This document shows, in pieces, positions 1 to 6,635 of a DNA stretch of 11,488 nucleotides (positions within the stretch are counted from its first letter, which is position 1; every line of letters begins with the position of its first letter). The notes under the pieces were generated by a model. That model had not been told where the DNA came from, made no database searches, and saw only the letters and a list, made by a program, of their open reading frames with translations. A program made the position numbers and the translations under genes. The stretch lies in NCBI GenBank assembly GCA_035532215.1, contig DATKRK010000217.1, positions 1 to 11,488 on the forward strand, written 5' to 3'. Source of the DNA: JAICIG01 sp035532215. Lineage in GTDB: Bacteria > Planctomycetota > Planctomycetia > Pirellulales > JAICIG01.

Positions 1-2
1 AC

Positions 3-149
3 ACGCAGCTTCAGATCATGGCCGCCATCGCCCGACTCGGGCGCGAACCCCGTTTGCTCAGCGAGATTCAGCAAGCCAAAACGCCGACTGCACTGCTCGC
101 GGCATTGCGCGTCGCCGACGCCCAGACGCCTTCGGGCAAGCCCGGCTGA
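3..149 (+). CDS. C-terminal fragment of a PTS EIIA-like protein (5' end outside window)
   Basis: The frame is open from the left edge to a TGA at 147-149 and gives 48 residues. The visible part contains LQIMAAIARLGREPRLLSEI followed by a short segment ending TALLAALRVAD. This pattern, a helix with LxxMAxIARL then a 'xxLLxxIxxAxTPxxLLxxL' helix, is what the last two helices of PTS EIIA (fructose/Ntr type) domains look like. Such domains carry a phosphorylatable histidine and act in sugar uptake or in nitrogen/potassium regulation. The histidine site would lie upstream of the window, so the active site cannot be checked. Codon use is GC-rich and coding-like. The last residues (AQTPSGKPG) look like a disordered tail. 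The family call rests on a short fragment; another small helical domain is possible. Confidence 0.6.
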   Translation, partial: TQLQIMAAIARLGREPRLLSEIQQAKTPTALLAALRVADAQTPSGKPG

Positions 150-220
150 CGCAGTTGGGCGTCGCTCATCTGCACGTAAGCGCCAGCCGCCGGACAGGGC
201 GCCGCAAGAAAAGAAGAAAA

Positions 221-293
221 TACCCGCACGGGGAGTCGAACCCCGGTTACTGGGCTGAGAACCCAGCGTCCTAGGCCACTAGACGATGCGGGC
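221..293 (-). tRNA. tRNA-Glu (anticodon CTC)
   Basis: On the minus strand the sequence folds as a full cloverleaf of 73 nt. The acceptor stem is GCCCGCA with TGCGGGT (one G-U pair at the end), followed by the discriminator A at 221. The D-arm is of the GTCTAGTGGCCTAGGAC type seen in bacterial tRNA-Glu. The anticodon stem CTGGG/CCCAG closes the loop TTCTCAG, giving anticodon CTC (plus-strand 257-259). The T-arm CGGGG-TTCGACT-CCCCG is intact. CCA is not encoded, so it must be added by the CCA-adding enzyme. The gene runs against all protein genes of the window and is expected to be transcribed alone. Downstream on its strand is a T-rich stretch (about 205-220) that could help termination. It decodes GAG. 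Confidence 0.95.
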
Positions 294-600
294 GGGACGA
301 GCGACTTCAGGCTGTCTAAAACGGCTAAATCGGCTCGCAAAACCGAAGAATATAAAGAATTACCCGACGATCGCCCGGCTGTCAACCGCTGCGGCGCGTC
401 GAGGCGCAAATCGAATTCCGATTGTCGCCATTGTTCGAGCATGGCTGCGTTTTCGCGGCTCATGGCGCGATGCATGATGCCGCGTCTACGTTCCAGCAAT
501 TCATTCGAACTTGTAGGGCATTTCGACCTGCCGGCGGATAGAATAGCAATCGTTCACGTCTGCAAAAGAATTCTTCGCGATCGACAAGCGAGGCGCTGAA
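294..600. other. Intergenic region between tRNA-Glu and the DUF1559 pair
   Basis: This 307-base stretch must hold the promoters of the tRNA (minus strand) and of the DUF1559 genes (plus strand). On the minus strand a perfect TTGACA box lies at 380-385 and an AT-rich block at 348-362 includes TATATT. The spacing to TATATT (26 nt) is too long for a standard sigma-70 promoter, and the box at 17 nt (TAATTC) is poor, so I do not call it. On the plus strand TAGAAT (539-544) is a possible -10 without a convincing -35. On the minus strand about 370-499 reads like coding sequence for roughly 45 codons but runs into the tRNA. The last 24 bases match the leader of the second DUF1559 gene. Confidence 0.5.
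577..600 (+). repeat. Leader copy shared by both DUF1559 genes (partner 1946-1969)
   Basis: The 24 bases directly before the first DUF1559 start match the 24 bases before the second start at 20 positions. Both contain GAGG 7 bases upstream of the ATG and end in TGAA, so each ATG is preceded by a TGA one base away. In the first gene this is untranslated leader. In front of the second gene the same bases are the last codons and stop of the first gene. The similarity continues past both ATGs into the coding sequences, so this is one edge of a tandem gene duplication. Confidence 0.7.
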
Positions 601-1968
601 ATGGCAGGACGTCGAGTGCCGTTGGCTGATCGGTTCCTTCGGGCGGGCAATACCTTGGTAATCGCTCGGCATTCCTCCGCCCGCGCCTGCCGCCGCGGCT
701 TCTCGCTGAAGGAACTGCTCGCTGTGGTGGGCGTGATTGGCCTTGCGCTCGCGTTGCTCTTGCCGGCCATTCAAGCGTCTCGCGAGGCCAATCGTCGCAT
801 GCAATGCACGAACAACCTCAAGCAGATCGGCCTGGGGCTACAGAACTACAACGACGTCTATAAATGCTTCCCGGCCGACGCCGTTTGGGGCAACGGCGAC
901 GTGAAGTCGGGGCCGTTGACGCCCGAGGCGCCTTATCACTTTCCGTGGTCCGTCGCGATCTTAGGTTTTATCGAGGCGAGGCCGATTTATGGCGTGATCG
1001 ACCGCGGGAGACCAAACATGGCGGACCCCAAAAACGCGACGATCTACACGGGCCAGTATTCAACCGCGACTCCGCCGGTATACGGCCGCGGAGCTTTCAA
1101 GCAATTGCACTCGCAGCAAATCCCCTGCTTCCGCTGCCCATCGGACACCACCTTCCAAGGCCCCGGCGACATGCCGATGAACATGATGTGGACCAACTAC
1201 GCGGCCAGCGAAGGGGTGGGCTACTTTCCGGCTGTGCAGCTTGGCGGCAATACCCAGCCGCCGCAAAGCTCGGCGCCGGCGGAGTACAAAGGCATCTTCG
1301 CCTTCGGCGAGTTCACCACGTTCGCCAGCATCAAAGACGGCAGCTTGAACACGATCGCCTGCGCCGAAGTGACGGCGGGCGGCGTTTGTGATCGATTCGC
1401 GAAGGAGTCAGCCCGATGGGTGACGCCGCAAACGACGCCAGTCGTGGGTTACAAGCCCGAGCTTAAAGCGCCGTCATGGTTCGTCGAGATCGACGGCACT
1501 CCGCCGGACTCGCCGCCTGTCGGCGGCGCTGGCAAGCCGCGCTCGCTGTTAATGACCAGTCTCAATCCGCCAACGCGGGCGCCGATGGTCTTTCGCGCAT
1601 TGTGGGTGGCCTTGACGAATTCGGTGACCGGCGGCGCCCCGTGCGCCGGCGGCGACTTTTTCAGCGGCACGCTGGGCGGGCCGTGCGGAAACGGCGGCTT
1701 CGAATTGCAGAGCAAAGGAACCGCCGGGGCCGCTCCCCTTTACGGCGTCGCGCCAACCTACAACGCCCTCTATCCGCCCAACTCCGATTGGCCTGGCCCC
1801 GACAGCCGTCATCCAGGCGCTGTCATTGCCGTCTTCGGCGACGGGCATACGGAGGCGATTGCCGAAGATATCAGTTACAGGGTTTGGGCGATGATTCATA
1901 CCAAAGCCGGCGCCGAGTGGATTCCGGGGGAGATTAGGCGCGACGGCGATCAAATAGCGAGGTGCTGA
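601..1968 (+). CDS. DUF1559 prepilin-type protein, copy 1
   Basis: The product is a 455-residue secreted or pseudopilin-like protein of the DUF1559 family (SBP_bac_10), which is greatly expanded in planctomycetes. Its exact role is unknown. A 33-residue basic leader ends in CRRG, followed by FSLKELL and a hydrophobic helix to about residue 57. This is a type IV prepilin signal cut at G33/F34 with the usual Glu at +5 (E38). The family signature NNLKQIGLGLQNY follows the helix. The C-terminal H-X9-DG motif is intact: H404, then nine residues, then D414-G415 in VFGDGHT. Two Gly/Cys-rich segments (GGAPCAGGDFFSG, GGPCGNGGFEL) are shared with the next gene. The start is the ATG at 601, with GAGG at 590-593. 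It is separated by one base from its paralogue and probably co-transcribed. Its C-terminus (last ~15 residues) differs from the paralogue and appears to be former leader DNA. Confidence 0.93.
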   Translation: MAGRRVPLADRFLRAGNTLVIARHSSARACRRGFSLKELLAVVGVIGLALALLLPAIQASREANRRMQCTNNLKQIGLGLQNYNDVYKCFPADAVWGNGDVKSGPLTPEAPYHFPWSVAILGFIEARPIYGVIDRGRPNMADPKNATIYTGQYSTATPPVYGRGAFKQLHSQQIPCFRCPSDTTFQGPGDMPMNMMWTNYAASEGVGYFPAVQLGGNTQPPQSSAPAEYKGIFAFGEFTTFASIKDGSLNTIACAEVTAGGVCDRFAKESARWVTPQTTPVVGYKPELKAPSWFVEIDGTPPDSPPVGGAGKPRSLLMTSLNPPTRAPMVFRALWVALTNSVTGGAPCAGGDFFSGTLGGPCGNGGFELQSKGTAGAAPLYGVAPTYNALYPPNSDWPGPDSRHPGAVIAVFGDGHTEAIAEDISYRVWAMIHTKAGAEWIPGEIRRDGDQIARC

Positions 1969-1969
1969 A

Positions 1970-3310
1970 ATGGCGGTCAATCAAATTCCATGGGCTGTTC
2001 GCTTCCGTCGGGCGGGCAATACTTTTGCGAGCGCTCGACATTCCCGCACAATTGTCTGCCGCCGCGGCTTTACGCTGACAGAACTGCTTGTGGTGATCGG
2101 CGTGATCTGTCTGCTGCTCGCCATGCTGCTGCCCGCGTTGCAGTCGGCTCGTACGCCGGCTCGGCGTTCTCAATGCACGAACAATCTGAAGCAGATCGGC
2201 CTGGGGCTGCAAAACTACAACGACGTCTTCAAGTGTTTCCCAGCCGATGCGATTTGGGGAAATGGGTACGCCTCGACGGGCAATCTGGTCGTACCCGAGC
2301 CGCCTTACCACTATCCGTGGTCGGTCGCCATTTTAGGGTTCATCGAACAGTACCCACTGTACAAAGCGATCGACAAGCAGATTCCGATCATGATGAACCC
2401 GGACAGCAACGAGTACACGGGCCAGGTATCGACGGCGACTCCGCCGGCGTACGGTATGGCGGGGTTCATGGCTCTGCACTCGCAGCAAATTCCGGCCTTC
2501 AAATGCCCGACGGACAACACGTTCAATGGCCCTGGCGAGATGCCGATGAACATGATGTGGACCAACTACGCTGCGAGCGAAGGGGTAGGCTATTTTCCGG
2601 CGGTGCAGCCGGACGGCGATACCCAGGCGCCGCAGAGTTCGGCCCCCGACGAATACAAAGGCATCTTCGCCTTTGGCGAGTTCACCACATTCGCCGGCAT
2701 CCGCGACGGCAGTTCGAACACGATCGCCTGCGCCGAAGTGACGGCGGGCAGCGTCTGCAACCAGTTCGCAAAGCAGTCGGGCGAGCAGGTGATTTCGCAG
2801 TCGACGCCGATCATCAGCTATCGCGGCGACCTTCCCCTCCCGCCGAAGTGGACGGTTGGGGCCACCGGAAAACCGCCCGGCTTCCCGCTCGTCGGCGGCA
2901 CGGGCAAACCGCGCTCGCAACTTTACACGAATGCAAGCCCGCAAACGAAGGCGCCGATGGTGTTCCGCGCGCTGATGGTTGCTCTCACGAACTCCGTGAC
3001 CGGCGGCGCGCCCTGCGCCGGCGGCGATTTCTTCAGCGGCGCCTTGGGCGGGCCGTGCGGCGGCGGCGGGTTCGAGTTGAAAAGCGCGGGCGCGAGCGGA
3101 AAGGCCCCGCTGTATGGCGTCGCGCCGACCTACAACGCACTCTATCCGCCCAATTCCGATTGGTCCGGGCCCGACAGCAATCATCCGGGCGCCGTCATCG
3201 CTGTCTTTGGCGACGGACATACGCAGACGATCCAACAGAATATCGACTACGCGACCTGGGCGGCGCTGAATACGAAAGCCGGTCAGGAAAAGCTGAACGG
3301 CAACGATTAA
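1970..3310 (+). CDS. DUF1559 prepilin-type protein, copy 2
   Basis: This 446-residue paralogue of the preceding gene has the same architecture at the same positions. The basic leader ends in VCRRG, and G33/F34 is the predicted prepilin peptidase site (FTLTELL, Glu at +5). A hydrophobic helix runs to about residue 57, NNLKQIGLGLQNY follows, and the C-terminal motif is H405-X9-D415-G416 (VFGDGHT). The most divergent part relative to copy 1 is the middle region around residues 270-330, beside long near-identical blocks such as the one with MNMMWTNYAASEGVGYF. GAGG at 1959-1962 lies 7 bases before the ATG, inside the end of copy 1, and the upstream stop is only one base away. Translational coupling is therefore likely. 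The pair is a tandem duplication. The function is unknown; surface or pseudopilin-like assembly is inferred from the signal alone. Confidence 0.93.
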   Translation: MAVNQIPWAVRFRRAGNTFASARHSRTIVCRRGFTLTELLVVIGVICLLLAMLLPALQSARTPARRSQCTNNLKQIGLGLQNYNDVFKCFPADAIWGNGYASTGNLVVPEPPYHYPWSVAILGFIEQYPLYKAIDKQIPIMMNPDSNEYTGQVSTATPPAYGMAGFMALHSQQIPAFKCPTDNTFNGPGEMPMNMMWTNYAASEGVGYFPAVQPDGDTQAPQSSAPDEYKGIFAFGEFTTFAGIRDGSSNTIACAEVTAGSVCNQFAKQSGEQVISQSTPIISYRGDLPLPPKWTVGATGKPPGFPLVGGTGKPRSQLYTNASPQTKAPMVFRALMVALTNSVTGGAPCAGGDFFSGALGGPCGGGGFELKSAGASGKAPLYGVAPTYNALYPPNSDWSGPDSNHPGAVIAVFGDGHTQTIQQNIDYATWAALNTKAGQEKLNGND

Positions 3311-3786
3311 CCGCCGTCGCGCTTCGGGCCGCAAGCGGGCGCGAATCGGCGCGGCGCCGCGTAGGCACAGATCTTTAGGTTCATCCGGATTCAGGGCGCC
3401 TTTTCTGCAGGTTATTGGCGCCTCGGAAATTCGGGGTTGGATTTTTCGAGGCATGACTCCGATGTCCAAAGGCCAGGAAGAAAACGCCCTCCGGCGAAGG
3501 TTGCCGCCGGCGGCCTGAAGCGCCTTTGGCGCATCGGAGGCCCAACTGCTGCAGTTACCTTTGGACATCGGAGTCATGCCTTGGAAAATCCATCGCTGGC
3601 CCATCCGCAGCGTCCAGATGCCGGATGAATCGAATCCGATTGGGATATCACCCCCGCGGTTTCGAACTTGCAATCAACCTCGGCAATAGCGACAATCGAT
3701 AGCTGTAAGGACTCGGCTGCAAACCGGGCGCCTCGCACCCCGCCGCCCCGACCGCGAGGGCAACCCGACCTCCCAAGGATCCTGCC
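3311..3786. other. Intergenic region with repeats, no gene
   Basis: No supported gene lies in these 476 bases. Directly after the DUF1559 stop a GC-rich imperfect hairpin can form (CGCTT 3320-3324 with AAGCG 3333-3337). It has no U-tract, so it is only a weak terminator candidate. A motif GGTTCATCCGGATTC lies at 3378-3392, and a relative of it is found at 9747-9760 in inverted orientation. The centre is a 155-bp inverted-repeat element (3438-3592). The last part (3593-3786) should contain the promoter of the cytochrome gene, but I see no convincing box pair. AAGGA at 3775-3779 is the ribosome binding site of the next gene. Confidence 0.55.
3438..3592. repeat. 155-bp inverted-repeat element with 35-nt arms
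   Basis: The left arm 3438-3472 and the right arm 3558-3592 are inverted copies agreeing at 33 of 35 positions, with 24 in a row perfect. Their core is GACTCCGATGTCCAAAGG. The 85 bases between the arms hold further small palindromes: CCGCCGGCGG (3504-3513), GCGCC-TTT-GGCGC (3520-3532) and AACTG-CTG-CAGTT (3544-3556). A third copy of the arm occurs alone at 9685-9719, and sequence similarity stops sharply at both arm ends in all three. No coding capacity and no clear target-site duplication are visible. It could be a non-autonomous mobile element (MITE/REPIN-like) or a strong RNA structure at the end of the DUF1559 operon. Confidence 0.85.
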
Positions 3787-6438
3787 ATGCAACGGATGTT
3801 CGGCTTGGCTTCTCAACTGGCGATCGCCGCCTGTCTGGCCGCACTGCTTCAAACGCGACTGGCCGCGGCCGCCGAGAATTTGCCCGCCGGCGCGGCCGAG
3901 AGCGAGATCGGCTATGAAAAGCAAATTCGGCCGATCCTCAAGGCCCATTGCTTTCACTGCCACGGCGAAGGCGACGAACTGCAAGGGCAGCTCGACTTGC
4001 GCTTGCGGCGACTGATCGCCAAGGGGGGCGATTCGGGGCCGGCGATCGTGGCCGGCGATGCCGAGGCGAGCCTGCTCTACCGGCGGATCAAGCTGGGCGA
4101 AATGCCGCCGGGCGATAAGAAGGCGCCGCCCGAGCAGTTGGAAACGATCCGCGCCTGGATCGCCGCCGGCGCCAAGACCGCGCGGCCCGAGCCGGAGCAG
4201 ATCACGGCCGAGACGATCCTGCCCGAGGAGCGCGAGTTCTGGTGCTTCCAGCCGGTGCTGCGGCCCGACCTTCCGCAGGTCCGCCAAGCCGACCGCGTGC
4301 GGACGCCGGTCGATGCCTTCGTGGCCGCGAAGCTCGAAGCCGCCGGGTTGGCTTTCTCGCCCGAGGCCGACAAGCGGACGCTGATCCGCCGGGCGACGTA
4401 CGACCTGCTCGGTCTGCCGCCGACGCCCGCAGAGGTCGATGCCTTTCTGGCCGACGCGGCGCCGGACGCTTACGAGCGGCTCGTCGATCGCCTGCTCGAA
4501 TCGCCGCACTACGGCGAACGCTGGGGCCGGCACTGGCTCGACGTGGCCGGCTACGCCGATTCCGACGGCTACACGACGCAGGATCCGGAGCGCAAGTACG
4601 CTTATAAGTATCGCGACTACGTGATTCGCGCCTTCAACGAGGACAAGCCGTTCGACCAATTCATTCAAGAGCAACTGGCCGGCGATGAAATGCTCCAGCC
4701 GCCTTACAAGGAAATGCAGCCGGCGGAAATCGACAAGCTCGTCGCCACCGGCTACTTGCGGATGTCGCCCGACGGCACCGGCACGGGCGGCGTTGATCAA
4801 GACATCGCCCGCAACCAGGTGGTGGCCGATACGCTCAAGATCGTTTCGACCTCGCTCATGGGGCTGACGGTCGGCTGTGCCCAGTGCCACAACCACCGCT
4901 ACGATCCGATTCCGCAGGCCGACTATTATCGTCTGCGCGCGATTTTCGAACCGGCCTACGACTGGAAGAGTTGGCGTCCGCCGCAAGCCCGGCTCGTTTC
5001 GCTCTACACCGACGCCGATCGGGCGCAGGCCGCGGCGATCGAGGCCGAGGCGGCGAAGATCGACGCCGAGCGCACGCAGAAGCAGAACGAGTACATCGCC
5101 CGCACCTACGAAAGCGAATTAGCGAAGCTGCCCGCCGAAATTCGCGACGCCGTGCGAGCGGCGCACGACGCTCCGGAAATGACTCGCACGCCCGAACAGC
5201 GCGAGTTGCTCAAGGCGCACCCGAGCGTGAACGTGACGGCGGGCTCGCTATATCTCTATGATCGCAAGGCGGCCGACGATCTGAAGCAATACGCCGAACG
5301 TGCCTCGGCCGAGCGGGCCAAGAAGCCCGTCGAAGATTTCGTCCAAGCGTTGACCGAGCCGCCGGGCCACGCACCGGCCACCTATGTCTTCTACCGCGGC
5401 GATATCGCCCAGCCCAAGCAAACCGTGACGCCGGGCGAGTTGACCGTGCTCGACGCGCTGCGGCCGACGGAGATTGCCCCTGACGACCCGGCCGTTGCGA
5501 CGACAGGCCGGCGGCTGGCCTTCGCCAAGCGGCTGACCGACGGCTCGCACCCGCTCACGGCCCGCGTGTTGGTGAATCAGGTTTGGCTGCACCATTTTGG
5601 CCGCGGCATTGTCAACACGCCGGGCGATTTCGGTTTTCTTGGCGAGCGGCCGACGCACCCGGAATTGCTCGACTGGCTGGCCAGCGATTTCGTGGCCGGC
5701 GGCTGGAAGCTCAAGCGGCTGCACAAGCTGTTGATGACCTCGACAGTCTATCGCCAGGTCTCGCGCCGCGAGCCGCAGGCCGATGCCGCCGATCCCGACG
5801 ATCGGCTCTATGGGCGGATGCCGGTGCGGCGGTTGGAGGCCGAGGCTTTCCGCGATGCGATCATCGCCGTCTCGGGCAAGCTGAATGACAAGATGTTCGG
5901 CCCGGCGGTGCCGGTGATGGAGGACGAAGTCGGGCAGATCGTGGTCGGCATCGAAAGCCTCAACGGCGAGAACCGTCCCGACAAGGTGATCCCGCTGAAC
6001 GGCGAAGAGTTCCGCCGCAGCGTCTACGTGCAGGTCCGCCGCAGCCGGCCGCTGGCGGTGCTCGACACGTTCGACCTGCCGGCGATGGAGCCGAACTGCG
6101 ACCGACGCAACGCCTCGACCGTCGCCCCGCAGTCGCTGCTGCTGATGAACAGCGAGTTCGTCGTGACCCACGCCGGGTATCTCGCCGAGCGACTGCAAAA
6201 AGAAGCCGGCGAAGACGCCAAGGCGCAAATCATTCGCGGCTGGCGTCTGGCCTTCGCCGCCGAGCCGAGCGAAGCCGAGTTGGCTGCGGCGATTGAATTC
6301 GTCGCCGCGCAGACCGAACATTTTCAAAAGAATCCGCCCGCCGGCGAAAAAGACAAACAACCCGACCCCAAGCAACTTGCGCTGGCCAGTTGGTGCCAGG
6401 CGCTGCTGAGCGCGAATCGGTTTCTGTATGTTGACTGA
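3787..6438 (+). CDS. PSCyt1/DUF1549/DUF1553 cytochrome-type protein
   Basis: An 883-residue exported multidomain protein. A Sec-type signal spans about residues 1-29 (hydrophobic stretch, then AAAA before E30). A planctomycete cytochrome c domain (PSCyt1) follows with the heme motif C55-F-H-C58-H59 and a candidate axial Met in LGEMPPG (M106). DUF1549 (PSCyt2) covers about 175-385, with LLGLPPTPAEVDAF, HYGERWGRHWLDVAGYADSDG and a second CxxCH, C364-A-Q-C-H368. A charged helical segment (about 409-460, coiled-coil-like) and a linker with FYRGDIAQPKQTVTPGEL come next. DUF1553 (PSD1) runs from about 574, with TARVLVNQVWLHHFGRGIV, GDFGFLGERPTHPELLDW and NASTVAPQSLLLMNSEF. Length and domain order are normal for the family. 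AAGGA at 3775-3779 supports this ATG. The next long gene encodes DUF1501, its common partner. A periplasmic redox role with covalently bound heme is inferred; the substrate is unknown. Confidence 0.95.
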   Translation: MQRMFGLASQLAIAACLAALLQTRLAAAAENLPAGAAESEIGYEKQIRPILKAHCFHCHGEGDELQGQLDLRLRRLIAKGGDSGPAIVAGDAEASLLYRRIKLGEMPPGDKKAPPEQLETIRAWIAAGAKTARPEPEQITAETILPEEREFWCFQPVLRPDLPQVRQADRVRTPVDAFVAAKLEAAGLAFSPEADKRTLIRRATYDLLGLPPTPAEVDAFLADAAPDAYERLVDRLLESPHYGERWGRHWLDVAGYADSDGYTTQDPERKYAYKYRDYVIRAFNEDKPFDQFIQEQLAGDEMLQPPYKEMQPAEIDKLVATGYLRMSPDGTGTGGVDQDIARNQVVADTLKIVSTSLMGLTVGCAQCHNHRYDPIPQADYYRLRAIFEPAYDWKSWRPPQARLVSLYTDADRAQAAAIEAEAAKIDAERTQKQNEYIARTYESELAKLPAEIRDAVRAAHDAPEMTRTPEQRELLKAHPSVNVTAGSLYLYDRKAADDLKQYAERASAERAKKPVEDFVQALTEPPGHAPATYVFYRGDIAQPKQTVTPGELTVLDALRPTEIAPDDPAVATTGRRLAFAKRLTDGSHPLTARVLVNQVWLHHFGRGIVNTPGDFGFLGERPTHPELLDWLASDFVAGGWKLKRLHKLLMTSTVYRQVSRREPQADAADPDDRLYGRMPVRRLEAEAFRDAIIAVSGKLNDKMFGPAVPVMEDEVGQIVVGIESLNGENRPDKVIPLNGEEFRRSVYVQVRRSRPLAVLDTFDLPAMEPNCDRRNASTVAPQSLLLMNSEFVVTHAGYLAERLQKEAGEDAKAQIIRGWRLAFAAEPSEAELAAAIEFVAAQTEHFQKNPPAGEKDKQPDPKQLALASWCQALLSANRFLYVD

Positions 6439-6508
6439 AAACGTAACTTATACGGCCTTAGCTCCTTCACAGACTGCAACCGCGGTCAAGCGCGTTCCAT
6501 TGAAGGAA

Positions 6509-6576
6509 CTCACGCGGAGGCGCGGAGAAGAGTATGAAAGGGAAAACCTCTCCGCGGCTCCGCGCCTCCGCGTGAG
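6509..6576. repeat. Perfect 19-bp inverted repeat between cytochrome and DUF1501 genes
   Basis: Arm 6509-6527 (CTCACGCGGAGGCGCGGAG) and arm 6558-6576 are exact reverse complements, with a 30-base loop. The transcript could form a very stable hairpin about 70 bases after the cytochrome stop and 60 bases before the DUF1501 start. There is no U-tract after it, so it is not a classical terminator. It may stabilise the upstream mRNA end, reduce read-through, or be a dispersed palindromic repeat. Arms of this GC-rich 'CGCGGAGGCGCGGAG' type recur, to my knowledge, between genes in many bacterial genomes, but I cannot test copy number here. Confidence 0.85.
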
Positions 6577-6635
6577 CCCACGCCTCGCATTTGAATTCAT
6601 TAGGTGTTCGCGATCATCCGAGAAGGCAATTGGCT

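Noticed and set aside
380..385. Perfect TTGACA box on the minus strand as tRNA promoter
   Set aside because: The only good -10-like sequence (TATATT, 348-353) is 26 bases away and the correctly spaced hexamer is poor, so it is not listed as a promoter.
68..499. Minus-strand open frame of 143 codons
   Set aside because: It reads straight through the complete tRNA-Glu and the end of the PTS-like gene, so it cannot be a whole gene; only its first part looks coding and is noted as a possible remnant.
441..599. Plus-strand open frame of about 53 codons ending one base before the first DUF1559 start
   Set aside because: It has no recognisable family and no good ribosome site; its ending at TGA next to the ATG is explained by the shared leader sequence.
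3320..3337. GC-rich hairpin after the DUF1559 pair as terminator
   Set aside because: The stem is short and interrupted and no T-run follows, so it is mentioned only in the intergenic description.
3574..4986. Long minus-strand open frame of 470 codons opposite the cytochrome gene
   Set aside because: It is antisense to the PSCyt1/DUF1549 gene, whose motifs are clear. GC-rich third positions make long antisense frames common, and the translation is Arg/Gly/Leu-rich without a recognisable domain.
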